In this document: piece by piece, positions 52,904 through 62,928 of the stretch
How positions within the stretch are numbered: the first letter of the stretch is position 1
How the letters are laid out: every line of letters starts with the position of its first letter
Assembly (NCBI GenBank): GCA_012862575.1
Contig: BLSF01000065.1
Location: 182,210 to 246,209 of the forward strand
From: Parietichytrium sp. I65-24A
Lineage: Eukaryota > Sar > Bigyra > Thraustochytrida > Thraustochytriidae
Length of the DNA: 64,000 nt
Direction of reading: 5' to 3'
The notes under the pieces: model-generated
What the model was told of the DNA's origin: nothing
The model's database searches: none
What the model saw: only the letters and a program-made list of their open reading frames with translations
Made by a program: the position numbers and the translations under genes

Positions 52904-55900
52904 TTATCTCAAGACAGTAGCAGCCAAGCGGCGAATAGTCTTCACATCCGTGCAATAGTGCAAGCCGCAAGCGAGTTTGCGGAGCTGGAAGAGCCGAAGT
53001 TGTGACAAGTACAGAGGTTTCCCGCGAAGCAGTGACGGGTCCGATTCGCCGTGGGCGTCTAAATAAATGCATCCGTAATGAACGATGCGCGTGTTGTCAA
53101 TCGTGAGGTATACGGAACTCATGCAGGCTGGGAGGAATGAAGATACTCCAAAGACCACAGCTCGGGGGCAAGCCAAAGCGTGTGAGTAGAGGACTTCGTG
53201 TGTTTCTGACTTGCGGCATGTGCTTCGAATGCAGATAATGAGGCCACACTGAACACAGATCATCGCGTGATCCGCAACAATCTGCTCCTTGCATGAGCTG
53301 CAAACCAGAGCATCTTGCTTTGATACGTTGCAAAAGCGAAGATAGAGGTTCGTGTGCAATTCTGGCAGGTCTGACAGCACGGGGTATTCGGCCACGATGA
53401 ACGGATGAATGCTTGGTAGCATTGCCATCAGAAGAAGTTGCTGTGAAGAGCCGACAGAATGTTGAGACCCGTGCGGGAACCCCCGCAGCACGGTGCCCAG
53501 GTTGTTGCACAGCCGAAAGGCGATTCGCCGAATCACCTCAATGTCGGGAATGAACCCTTCTCCCTGAGCCATCCACTCCGAGACGCTAAAGTTTTCTAGG
53601 CCTGATACTGCACTCCTCCAGCCAGGACTAATAAACCCATCCCTGCTAAGCATTGCCTGTTGAATAATATTTACAATTTGAAAGAATGGTGCTAACCCAT
53701 TCAACATGTCCTCGGCCCCTGCGCCCTGGGCAGCCGCCTGAACGTCATCAAGCCTTGCTGGAAGCACCAAGTCCATGTGAGTCTCAGCCTTGAGATGTTC
53801 AAGAGCGCTCGAGACTTCTCCAAGTACCTCGTCAAGTGCGGTGTCGGATGACGCAAAGGAAGGAGGGGGCGAGGACGACACCCTTTCGCTCGGTTGCTCA
53901 CGCGAAAGAAGAAAATCTAGACTCTGTTTGACGGCCTGGGTGTCAAAAGTAAGAGTTGACAGCTGACTACCAGCACTTCCTACGCGTTGCTTGGTCATTG
54001 CTCCACAGGCAATGAGGAATATATACTCACCAATAGCAGCGCTGTAAAGCTTTTGCGAGAAGCTGGCCGACAGAGCGCCATGCTGCATCAGGCAAGACTC
54101 GACCAACATACAAATTAGTGACCGCCTAGACAACACCTTGTCCAGCGAATAAAGTGCTTCAAGCTGCTCTAATTGGCGGAACCAGTCTTTGCGCGATTCC
54201 TCGTCAAAACGCAGGTCTGCAAAAGTCAACGCAGCATCGAAGAGAAGTTGGAATGTTGCATGGCCCTGATTATAGCCTTCGGCGCCGCTGTTTACATGGC
54301 ATACAAAGAGTTGCAGATTCTCTGTAATGAGAGAGGACAAGTCTTCCAAGGTCACTCGCGCATCTAGGCGGCAAAGGAGCCGGGGAATAGTGCGGTCAAA
54401 AAACTTCACCACAGCCTCAGAATTCTCTAGAGTAGGCCTAGGCGTGTCTTTTGCCTTCGAGCTCGCAGCTTGTCCACCCTGCAAGTCGTTTGCGCTTTCA
54501 AACGGGGCAGTTGCGCCATCAACTTCCCCTCCAGCGTCACTCTCTTCGTGGCGAACTGTCACAAGGGGGATAAGGACGTTGGCTATGCTTCTGCAAATCG
54601 GACACCTGAACTCTCCCTCGTGGATGTTGATGATGTCCCCGCTCGTGAGGCTACACTGATATTGTTCGAGACACTCCTCGTGCATGTAATGCCCGCAGCC
54701 TTTAAAAAGCACTGTGTGAGATCGCCCGGGACTTTGACTAGACTCGAACGGTGACCATGCGGCGCCACCAGCCGAAGAATGACGGTCGCGAAACTTCGTG
54801 CACAAACTCGACAGAGCCGAGAATGGCGACTGCGAGGCATCCTCGGTAGACAACTTGGACTGCCCCTCCCAGCAGGACCGCTCTTGAACATTTTCTATTG
54901 AGCCTGGGGCTGCAAACGCCACCATGCCTAGGTGCTTGGTGCCAATCTCCAGCTCCCTGCAAAGACTACACTCTACTGTTGTGGTCTCTGTCACCACCAT
55001 TGAACTTGCTCGAACACGAGGGGGCGTGCGATTTGCCTGACTTAGCCAGTCCGCATCGTCCAACAATGCACCGGTCAGCCCAGTCTCAAACACAGCTGCG
55101 CTCTCGTCTTCCATCTCTATATTGCTTTGCTTGAGGAACGCTGCCTGTCGCTTTGCAAACTCGGCCATTATGCGAGCCTGCCGCTTATTCTTTGGCTTGG
55201 AGTCTCCCACCCCAGTGCCTTCCTTTTTCTTCTTTTTCTTCTTCTTCTTCTCTGCACTGCCATCCTTTGTCGTCGCCTCACTGTCCAACGTAAATGCGGC
55301 AGCAGAAGTGGCAGAACTTCCCGTCATGACTGCAAGTGACCCACTCCGCACCTTGCGAACCTCTGAAAGGCTCGCCTTGTTCTGAGCGGAGCTCGCAGCG
55401 AATTGCGACCTCAGCAGAGCGAGGCCAGGCGCGATAGGTGCCATCGTCTCCGTGATGATGTTAAGAATACACTCAATCAAGTTGTTGACTTGATCACCCC
55501 ATTTGTTCTCGTGTTGCAGTTGGAGCAGAAGCATGAAGAGCGAAATGCCAGTTGAGTCTTCAGATTTACAAACTGGCGAAAACTCTGCAAGCGGGAGGGG
55601 GAGGCTGCTGCCCTTTGGCATACTCTGCGCCTTTGAGGCGGAGTCGGCGTCGGGCGCCAGGGCAGGCATGGACCCGGGCCACTCCCATGATGATTTTGCC
55701 CCACTTTGGGTTTCTTGAGGCTGAGCTGGGCCGGCACCAAACGACTGCCTCGCAAAGACAGAGGAGTGGAAGGGTACCAGCTCGCAACAATTGAGAATCG
55801 GACTCGAAAAAGGAAACCGAATGACGCGATGAGTGCTGTCCACACGGTGATTGATCGATGCTGACACCACACGAACATCTTGGGGAGGCGAGAAAGCAAT

Positions 55901-58900
55901 TTGTAGCTCCTGACTTGGCCAAGTCCACGTTAGGATGCCATCCCAACTGTTTGCACGCCCGCGAGATGCGGGCGACGTTTCACCCTTGGTGCGCGCCGGT
56001 GAGCCATTTTTGCTCTGAAAAACCGCGTCTAGCTCGCTGTCGTAAACATTCGAGATGTTTTTTGTTCTCGCAACGTCCACAGTTTGGTAAAGAAGTCGGA
56101 TAGCTTCCATCAACACACCAGTTCTAGCGAGAATGGGCTCCTCCGAAGGATCACGGATGCAGGCATGCGCGACTCGAAAGATATGAGCATGTAGTTCTGG
56201 GTTCCAAAGGACACGAAAGGGCATGTGCGCGAAAGGCTTGTGGATTAAAGTGTCCTGGCGCAATCTGATAAGTTCTGCTATACCAAATTCACGCGGATCG
56301 AGTGGAACAGCATCTTTTGGATTTATCACTCTGCGGTGTTTTTCCTTTGCCTCGTCTTCCTCGGTGCGAATGTCCAGCGAAGTTTCTCTGCGCTTGCGCT
56401 TTCGTCGATGGATCATCATATAGTTTTCTTCAACTGCGTGTTGCTGCTCGTGGCTGTAGTGTGAGAAGTAAATATCAATTTCTTCAAACCAAAGGTGGTC
56501 ACGCAGCATGTAGGAGCCCTCTGCGTCGTTCTTTGTTGGAGGATGATAGGTCGCCACATGGTCTAGAACGTCCTCGATGCGATGGTTGTCAAGAAGGGAA
56601 ACATGGACCAAATTCTCTATTGCACTGAACGTTCGCCTACAGTCCTGACCAGCCGCGAGAGTGTGAACTATTTGCTTTCGAAGTGTATCGCGGGGGTTCT
56701 CACCGATGGATGTCCGATCGTGAGCGATCATGCCAACGAAGCGGAAGAAGTACTCCGCGATGTATGCTGCTTGATTGTCACTCATTCGCTCTCTCGCCTC
56801 TCGCTCCTGAAGCCTCCTTGCGCGTGAGGAGCTAGCTTCTCCAGAGGCGCTGTTGTTTGCAGAGGCGGAGGCGGAGGATGCCGAGGTTGAGTTTGAAGAT
56901 GCTGTATTAGGCGAGTTGACCTCGACAGCTGCCGAGGATGGCACTTCGAAATCTGCGTTATAACTAAAGGCTTGCGCAAGCTCGAAGCGGTTTACTAACA
57001 ACCTAATGAAGGTATGCCCTGGAAGCACCGATGCTGCATATTGCAAAACAAACATATCCATGTCAAACCCCGGGCCGCTCCAGGCTTTACAAACGTACTG
57101 CCCAGGTTCCACTTCGACAGCTGAACCGTTCCGAACCCACATTCTGCACGCAATTTGAGCCATTTTCACGAACACGCGCAGGGGGTGCTCCGCCACAAAG
57201 ACCGCAAAGGAGGGAGAGACCGTGGTGCCCATCATGCTTTGCAGAATATCCTCACTGCACTCCCCCGGTCGAGCCATGTTTGATGAGATTGAGAAGGATT
57301 CAAGCGTGATTCGCTCGGAGAGCTTTCCAAGAGCGGTCTTAAGAATCCCCGCCCAAAATCGATGCAGCGGTATATGGATCGAAGTCAAATAGCTCGGCGA
57401 TGAGACACGGTGCTGGTACGTGGCCACAATGGTGTCTACGATATCAACTGGGGAGCCAGACGAGAGGGTCATAAATCGATTGGTGATGAGTCCTTGTCCT
57501 TCCAGCCAATGCGACAAGTGGGTTGTGGTCGATACTAACGTGTTCTTGACGATGTTGTGTTTTTCCTCAGTGGATTCAGCGTCGTCTATGGCCCGTCCGA
57601 AGCCTTCTGTGAGCCGGAACATCGACCACGCCAGGTCTAGGTCAAGCAGGAAAGCAGACTCCCATTCTTGGTTGTTGTCAAAGATGACGTGTTGGTCGCA
57701 CTTTCGTGACTGCAAGTTCACTTCTTGGAGTAATGCCATGGTCTGCAAAGCTGCGTTCATGACGAGCGGTCGCGAAACGACCGCGTGTTTGAGTACCGAA
57801 TTATGCACGAGAAGAAGGCGCAAGTCCATCACCAGACGGTCGAACAGACGTTCGCGTACAGCTGTCGAGGAGCAGTCCACCACGTAGTTGAGCTGTGCTG
57901 CAGGCTGCATTCCAGCTGGTGGAAAACCGCCGTCCGGCCCGAGTTTGCGACTTCGTCGTCCATGCCTTCGACTCTCCGAGGGAGCGTCCGGTGCTCCGTG
58001 CATTTCGTTACCCTGCAACTGCGCATTCGCGCCCTCAGTGTTTGTCCCGTCGAGCAAGCGAGCAAGATTATCAAACTGCTGATACGATCTCTCATTCAAG
58101 GAAGCATTGGCGTTATTCTCCGGGGAGCGCTCTGGATTGACAAAGTCAAAGCGACGAGGAATCGAGTTGATTTTGGCAAGATGGTGGATTCTATCGATTA
58201 TAGTCCCCAGCATGTCGTCGTCTCGACCGGTTACAAGCTGCTCTACCTGCTCGTCACTATTGCACAACTGGCAGAGAATTCTGTCGAGAAACCGCGTGAT
58301 GCAGAGTCGCACAGTCTTGGAGCCAAACAAGTAATTATTCACCAAATATCCGTAGTGGGCAACGAAAGCGTTGGTGTACGCCCTTTTAAATTCTTCCTCG
58401 ATGAGAAGCCTGAGAAACAGGATGCCGATTCTCTCTTGCACCTCCTCCTCCATGTGTATACCAAAGACCAACAGCGCGCCGAGGGGAGTCATTTGTGTGT
58501 CATAGTATGCGGCAGTGAAGGCTTCCCCCACAAGACGATGAAATGGAGGGCACATCTCGCAAAATCGAACCAGGTACTCTATTAATTTAATGCAGAGCTT
58601 TGAGCGTTGCAGCATGAAGCTCGTTCTAGTGTTGGTCACGGTGAAATTTTCTTCAACAGCGGCCATCACACGGTACTTTGCGCCACACCTTGCATTTGCA
58701 GTAGCTGAAGCGTATGTTTGCTCCGCCACCGTGGTCATAAGGCTCAGGCTGTCGCAAATGCACATGACGAGCTCGATGGCCAATGACCTAAACACCGCAT
58801 TAGCACCCCGCCTCACCTCCAATGGCAAAAGTGCAACAAGCGCTGCGTTATCAACGTCGAGCTGCCTGTGCCGTTTACAATAACCACTCGGCTTCCATGC

Positions 58901-59353
58901 GCTCCTGTCTCCGCAGTCGCAGCAGCCCCCACTCCCAGATCTGTACAGTCTAAAATCATGGCCCACATGTTCCGCGGGATCGAAGCACTCCACACACATG
59001 CACGAGCTCTCGGTCGTACCGCAGTCTTTACACCTATATGCAACGTGGTTATTTAGCCACACCCTATTGCACCTGCCCCCGGCCGCCGCTGGGCTCTCCC
59101 GCATGTCTTTCTCCGCCTGCTCTGGTTCCATGCCACCGAACACGAGCCACGAGCAGTACGTCAGAAAAAGCTGCAGCCTAGACTCCGACACGTTATGCTC
59201 GCCGCACACCTGCCGTTCCAGCATCTCCAGAAGCGACGAGAACATGGCTTCTTCTGGGGACTGCAGCATCTCCTGGCAAGCGGCCTGCATCAGCTGCTCT
59301 GAGCTGCCGTCTGTGCTGCTCCCATCTTCGCTCAGCAGCGCCGCCCAGGCCAT
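52904..59353 (-). CDS. UBR1-like E3 ubiquitin ligase (N-recognin)
   Basis: 2149 residues in one exon. It is an E3 ligase of the Arg/N-degron pathway, which binds destabilising N-terminal residues and ubiquitinates the substrate. Domains: a UBR box at about 95-163 with the zinc ligands in order (CNRVWLNN, CKDCG, CMCVECF, HVGHDF, GGCCDCGD, GYCKRH); a long helical middle; a RING-H2 finger at about 1461-1584, from CSLC through CGHYMHEECL to CPICR, with a long Ser-rich insert between the first and later zinc ligands; and a C-terminal UBR-type domain (about 1990-2140) with CSSCK, CVQCG and YLDAHGESDPSLLRGKPLYL, a strong match to the UBR1/UBR2 C-terminus. A poly-Lys run at nt about 55220-55256 lies before the RING. 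The ClpS-like type 2 pocket is not obvious by eye. The gene is divergent from UFSP2. ATG at 59353. Confidence 0.93.
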   Translation of the reverse strand: MAWAALLSEDGSSTDGSSEQLMQAACQEMLQSPEEAMFSSLLEMLERQVCGEHNVSESRLQLFLTYCSWLVFGGMEPEQAEKDMRESPAAAGGRCNRVWLNNHVAYRCKDCGTTESSCMCVECFDPAEHVGHDFRLYRSGSGGCCDCGDRSAWKPSGYCKRHRQLDVDNAALVALLPLEVRRGANAVFRSLAIELVMCICDSLSLMTTVAEQTYASATANARCGAKYRVMAAVEENFTVTNTRTSFMLQRSKLCIKLIEYLVRFCEMCPPFHRLVGEAFTAAYYDTQMTPLGALLVFGIHMEEEVQERIGILFLRLLIEEEFKRAYTNAFVAHYGYLVNNYLFGSKTVRLCITRFLDRILCQLCNSDEQVEQLVTGRDDDMLGTIIDRIHHLAKINSIPRRFDFVNPERSPENNANASLNERSYQQFDNLARLLDGTNTEGANAQLQGNEMHGAPDAPSESRRHGRRSRKLGPDGGFPPAGMQPAAQLNYVVDCSSTAVRERLFDRLVMDLRLLLVHNSVLKHAVVSRPLVMNAALQTMALLQEVNLQSRKCDQHVIFDNNQEWESAFLLDLDLAWSMFRLTEGFGRAIDDAESTEEKHNIVKNTLVSTTTHLSHWLEGQGLITNRFMTLSSGSPVDIVDTIVATYQHRVSSPSYLTSIHIPLHRFWAGILKTALGKLSERITLESFSISSNMARPGECSEDILQSMMGTTVSPSFAVFVAEHPLRVFVKMAQIACRMWVRNGSAVEVEPGQYVCKAWSGPGFDMDMFVLQYAASVLPGHTFIRLLVNRFELAQAFSYNADFEVPSSAAVEVNSPNTASSNSTSASSASASANNSASGEASSSRARRLQEREARERMSDNQAAYIAEYFFRFVGMIAHDRTSIGENPRDTLRKQIVHTLAAGQDCRRTFSAIENLVHVSLLDNHRIEDVLDHVATYHPPTKNDAEGSYMLRDHLWFEEIDIYFSHYSHEQQHAVEENYMMIHRRKRKRRETSLDIRTEEDEAKEKHRRVINPKDAVPLDPREFGIAELIRLRQDTLIHKPFAHMPFRVLWNPELHAHIFRVAHACIRDPSEEPILARTGVLMEAIRLLYQTVDVARTKNISNVYDSELDAVFQSKNGSPARTKGETSPASRGRANSWDGILTWTWPSQELQIAFSPPQDVRVVSASINHRVDSTHRVIRFPFSSPILNCCELVPFHSSVFARQSFGAGPAQPQETQSGAKSSWEWPGSMPALAPDADSASKAQSMPKGSSLPLPLAEFSPVCKSEDSTGISLFMLLLQLQHENKWGDQVNNLIECILNIITETMAPIAPGLALLRSQFAASSAQNKASLSEVRKVRSGSLAVMTGSSATSAAAFTLDSEATTKDGSAEKKKKKKKKKEGTGVGDSKPKNKRQARIMAEFAKRQAAFLKQSNIEMEDESAAVFETGLTGALLDDADWLSQANRTPPRVRASSMVVTETTTVECSLCRELEIGTKHLGMVAFAAPGSIENVQERSCWEGQSKLSTEDASQSPFSALSSLCTKFRDRHSSAGGAAWSPFESSQSPGRSHTVLFKGCGHYMHEECLEQYQCSLTSGDIINIHEGEFRCPICRSIANVLIPLVTVRHEESDAGGEVDGATAPFESANDLQGGQAASSKAKDTPRPTLENSEAVVKFFDRTIPRLLCRLDARVTLEDLSSLITENLQLFVCHVNSGAEGYNQGHATFQLLFDAALTFADLRFDEESRKDWFRQLEQLEALYSLDKVLSRRSLICMLVESCLMQHGALSASFSQKLYSAAIGEYIFLIACGAMTKQRVGSAGSQLSTLTFDTQAVKQSLDFLLSREQPSERVSSSPPPSFASSDTALDEVLGEVSSALEHLKAETHMDLVLPARLDDVQAAAQGAGAEDMLNGLAPFFQIVNIIQQAMLSRDGFISPGWRSAVSGLENFSVSEWMAQGEGFIPDIEVIRRIAFRLCNNLGTVLRGFPHGSQHSVGSSQQLLLMAMLPSIHPFIVAEYPVLSDLPELHTNLYLRFCNVSKQDALVCSSCKEQIVADHAMICVQCGLIICIRSTCRKSETHEVLYSHALACPRAVVFGVSSFLPACMSSVYLTIDNTRIVHYGCIYLDAHGESDPSLLRGKPLYLSQLRLFQLRKLACGLHYCTDVKTIRRLAATVLR

Positions 59354-60290
59354 CCTGCGGCCGGGGTGTTCCCCTTCTTTCGTCTTCCGTCTTCCGTCTT
59401 CCGCCAGGCCCTACACCGGGAGCTTCCCAAAGTACTATACTTCTCCTTCTTCACCTTCTTCACCTTGGTCGCGAGAAACCCGTCCTGTTTACCTTCTTGC
59501 TGCCTTGACGTTGGCTTGGCTTTGCTTTGCCCGCACCTCTTCACCGTTTTCTGCGAGGGCGAGACGTCGCAACTGACAAAGCAGTGCGCCAGAACTTCGG
59601 GGGAGAACTGCACTGACGAGCAAGCCTGTGAACACTGTGAATACTGTGAGCACTGTGAATACACGCAGTCGCGGTGCGAAGGCAGGAAACGATTTGCGCG
59701 CGCATATATTTTTCACCTACACTGCGTGCTGGTGTGGGCGGTAGCTAGTCTGCGAGGACCGCCGAATTCTTCGTTGTTCTTCTCCTATGTTTGCCTTGCC
59801 TGTTGCCTGTTGTTGGCTTCCTTCCTCCTTCTCTCTCTCCGAGGACCTGGTTTTCTCGCGGAATTCGCCGAGCGCTCCTTTGTTCCTTGCACCAGGGCAA
59901 CGGTTCTTACCGCTCGGTTAGGTGAGATGGTAGCAGTCGGCCACTCTTCTGCAGAAGAAGCCTCCCTATGTTCTACGCATTCTTTTATGTTCGCTTTTGT
60001 TCTTCGCCACTTCCTCTCTCCCACCCCTCTCCGGTCAATAAGAGTGGATATAAGGATATATCGTAGCCGGTAAAATGTGCATGAAATGGGCACATTGTCG
60101 ACCCAGAGTGTAGCAATGACTGCAAAAGGCTTTTCCGAAGAGTGAGTTGGCACTTGCGAGAGAGGGAGACTTCTGTAGAGGCGCAAGAGTTTGAGCGGGT
60201 TGCATGCTTTCAGTGATATGCAATGGAGTGCTAAGACCTGGAACGTGGAGCTCGACAGGTGGGGAAAACGCGTAGAGTTTGGCTTCAAAT
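59354..60290. promoter_or_regulatory. Divergent promoter region of UBR ligase and UFSP2
   Basis: 937 bases separate the two start codons. It must serve both genes. It contains GTCTTCC heptamers (59384-59404), a TTCTTCACC doublet near 59450, a 9-bp array (59627-59662) and AT-rich stretches such as GCGCATATATTTTTC near 59700 and GATATAAGGATATA near 60048. No gene is supported within it. Confidence 0.5.
59627..59662. repeat. 9-bp tandem repeat (TGTGAAYAC)n
   Basis: Four diverged 9-base units, 274 bases upstream of the UBR ligase start. Confidence 0.88.
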
Positions 60291-61682
60291 ATGGCGCACA
60301 GCACGCAAGACGGGAGCACCACGCTGGTGGAGGTGTCCATAACTCTTGAAAACAGGAAAGAACTGGTCCAAGTTGCGCACCGGCTTGAGAAAAGCTTGAG
60401 CGCAGACGGTGCACATTCATTCATGGCTTTTGCGGAGCTGGATGATGCCCACGGTGCTCCCGGTGGCGCTGGCTCGGGAGCTGTAATGATTCTGGGAGAC
60501 GCGGAAACCGAGCCGAGCTGCGTGCCCACTCTGGAAGAGGCGTTTCCCAGCCTGAAAACCGAACAGCGGGGCCAGAATTGCGCTGCGTGCACGATAACGC
60601 CTGCGGGAAGACTCTTGAGGGTCGAATTGTTTGTCGGAAGGCCGCGTGAACAAGAGCTTGGAGCGAAGAGATTCGTGTACGTAGAGGATGGCGAGACCTC
60701 GCAGAGAGTTACAGTGCAAGCGTTTTGTAGAGCGGAGCGGAAGCAGAGCGCGAATGTGGTGGCAAACAATTTGGCGAAAGCGCTGTTGCAAAGGCTCGAA
60801 GAGATGGCCACTTGCGATTTGGGGTCGGGAAGGGATCTGACGTTTTGGCCATACACGGGAGAGAGGTCTGGCGAGTTTGTCACTATTTTCTGTCCGGACG
60901 CGACACCGGAACTCGGTCCAGAGGAGTATAGCAAGCTTGGCATAGCTCAGGAGCCACCGGTTCTGAACAGGGTTTGTAGCGGCTTCGAGAGATATCAGTG
61001 TGGACCGGAGCAGCCTTTGCTTTCTCCGCACCTCGACTCTCGCCTTCGCCTTCCCACCCTTGAAAGCAACCGCGTGGCTTTCGTGGCTGGCCCGTTTCTT
61101 TACTTTCATTACGGAATGCAAGGGCTCGACGACACCGGTTGGGGTTGCGCTTATCGAAGTTTGCAGATGTTGGTCAGCTGGCTTCGATTGAACGGGTACT
61201 CTAATGCTCCAATTCCGACAGTTGGCGAAATTCAGAGTAGATTAGCTGAGATGGCGGTCATGGACGCAGACTTCACACCAGGGTGCCAACAGTGGATAGG
61301 ATCGCAGGAAATCTCCTGGGTGCTGAGCTCTCTTTGTGGGGTCGATTCTCGCTTTCTATTTTGCAAAGGTAAGGAGGTGGAGCAGCTTGGGCGTGACCTG
61401 GAGGACCACTTTAAGGAAGTCTCTTCACCTATTATTGCGTGCGGGGCAAATTTGGCACTGACAGTGCTCGGCATTTCGAGAAACTCGATGAGCGGGAAAG
61501 CTGAATTTTTAATTGCAGATCCGCATTACGTAGGCGAGAACCAGCTCTCTGAAGTGTTGGCCAAATCCCTCTCGCTTGAGGGAGGCTTTCGAGCTCCCGG
61601 CGTCGCATGGCGTACACAGCAAAATGCGTTTAAGGATGGCGCAAGCTACACCCTACTCCTTCCATTGCTCCCCACCCACTGA
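60291..61682 (+). CDS. UFSP2: UFM1-specific protease (UFSP2-type)
   Basis: 463 residues from the ATG at 60291. The longer frame uses TTG. It is a cysteine protease that matures UFM1 and removes it from targets such as ribosomal protein uL24 at the endoplasmic reticulum. The catalytic domain occupies the last 200 residues or so: DDTGWGCAYRSLQ with catalytic Cys286, PTVGEIQSRL, QQWIGSQEISWVL, then LIADPHYVG with Asp410 and His412. These are the papain-like Cys-Asp-His signatures of UFSP1/UFSP2. A long N-terminal region, as in UFSP2 and absent from short UFSP1, precedes it, with a FVEVFVGR-like strand pattern and no catalytic motif. Presence of this enzyme implies a UFM1 conjugation pathway in the organism. 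Single exon, sharing a divergent promoter with the UBR ligase. Confidence 0.93.
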   Translation: MAHSTQDGSTTLVEVSITLENRKELVQVAHRLEKSLSADGAHSFMAFAELDDAHGAPGGAGSGAVMILGDAETEPSCVPTLEEAFPSLKTEQRGQNCAACTITPAGRLLRVELFVGRPREQELGAKRFVYVEDGETSQRVTVQAFCRAERKQSANVVANNLAKALLQRLEEMATCDLGSGRDLTFWPYTGERSGEFVTIFCPDATPELGPEEYSKLGIAQEPPVLNRVCSGFERYQCGPEQPLLSPHLDSRLRLPTLESNRVAFVAGPFLYFHYGMQGLDDTGWGCAYRSLQMLVSWLRLNGYSNAPIPTVGEIQSRLAEMAVMDADFTPGCQQWIGSQEISWVLSSLCGVDSRFLFCKGKEVEQLGRDLEDHFKEVSSPIIACGANLALTVLGISRNSMSGKAEFLIADPHYVGENQLSEVLAKSLSLEGGFRAPGVAWRTQQNAFKDGASYTLLLPLLPTH

Positions 61683-61917
61683 GCGAGCCTGTCCTGCGAA
61701 GAGCACATATCCCAATTGTACGTTCTGGTATACCTGTACTTTTGATATCTTTTGATTCACTGTCATTTCATGAACATAATTCTTATTCTCATTTCCCGAA
61801 AAGAAGAAAGGGACAAAAGAAATTCGTACCTGTGTTGGTTCCCTTCATCACTCCACAAATAGTCTACTACCTACCGAGATAGGCTATTCTACAGATAGAT
61901 ATGCTCTAGCTAGCTAG
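61683..61917. other. 3' flank of UFSP2
   Basis: Short AT-rich intergenic sequence with an in-frame stop just before the WD40-like segment. Confidence 0.6.
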
Positions 61918-62292
61918 CTCTCTCAAAGTGTAACGAGCGTGGCCATCGACGGGAACAGGGTTGTGAGCGGCAGTGTGGACAGGACGGTGCGCGTGTGGAG
62001 CGCCAAGGATGGCGCTCTGATACACACTCTAGAGGGACACGTTAATCCCGTGTACAGCGTAGCTGTCTGCGGTGACAATATTGTGAGCCTCGATCGGAAC
62101 GGATCCAAGCTTGTGTGGAGTGCAAGTATGGGCAAGTCGCTTGGGGATGGCGCGATCACCGCGCGAGCCTCGTTGGCTGGTTTTAACACCGTATACGCCA
62201 TCAGTGGCAACCAAATTTCGGCTGATGGTTTGGTTGGAATAACGCTGGAAGGTTTGATTGGAGGGGAATGCCATGATCAGATACATTGGTAG
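61918..62292 (+). pseudogene. WD40-repeat fragment
   Basis: After an in-frame TAG (61915-61917) the frame gives SVTSVAIDGNRVVSGSVDRT, then VRVWSAKDG and a second, weaker unit (GHVNPVYSVAVCGDNIVS and a decayed VWSAS). This is one good WD40 blade and one diverged blade, with TAG at 62290-62292. There is no ATG before the first blade; the upstream GH dipeptide is missing, and real WD40 propellers need about seven blades. It is most likely a decayed gene fragment. It could instead be an exon whose partners I cannot find. An AG just before 61918 could act as an acceptor. Confidence 0.55.
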
Positions 62293-62928
62293 TTCGGAGT
62301 GAAAACTCACAGTCAGTGCACATTTGTCGTGTTTGTGAAGGCCGGGTCAACTAGCCGGATCGGACGTGCTGAAACTCGAAAAGTTGCAGTCTACGAGCAT
62401 GCAGGTTAGCCCACACCTTGAATTTTGTTTTTTTCATTTTCAGCGAGTTGCTGGGGTGGGCAAGGAGAGATTAAGTGAAGAGCTGCACACATCTGCAGAC
62501 GACTGTGCTTGAGCTGTCGGGCGCTCACTCTTTATGTAAACTGAAAATTAGGCTGTTGAGTGAAGGAGTGGAATTGTTTAAATGAGGAGAGCTCTTCACA
62601 ATGCACCGGTTAGGAGTGAGGTTCGACGGGCCTTCCAGCGATGCAAATGTGACCCGGTTGTACTTGGGTTGCTAAAGGCTTTCGAGTTCTTCATCGCTGA
62701 TGCGATTCAGTGTATGGAAGACTGTTGGCGAAGGCATATCTCGGATCAGAAAAGAACGAGTCGTGCAAGATTCAGTGAGGCAGGTACTACAACCAAATCC
62801 ATCAGTTAACAAATATAGAATTTAGAAGATTGCGAAAGCATAAAAAAATCCTTTTTAACTGTAAGATGACAAAGGCTCTGGGGTTCATGGAGCTGACGGT
62901 TTTACTTTATTTGTGTTATGTGATTTGT
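62293..62928. other. Intergenic, no gene supported
   Basis: A 75-codon + strand frame from ATG 62582 has some helical, basic character but no family match. I do not call it. Confidence 0.55.

Noticed and set aside
60035-60943. Minus-strand frame (about 302 codons) over UFSP2
   Set aside because: The opposite strand has all the UFSP2 catalytic motifs. This frame has none and is a shadow of codon bias.
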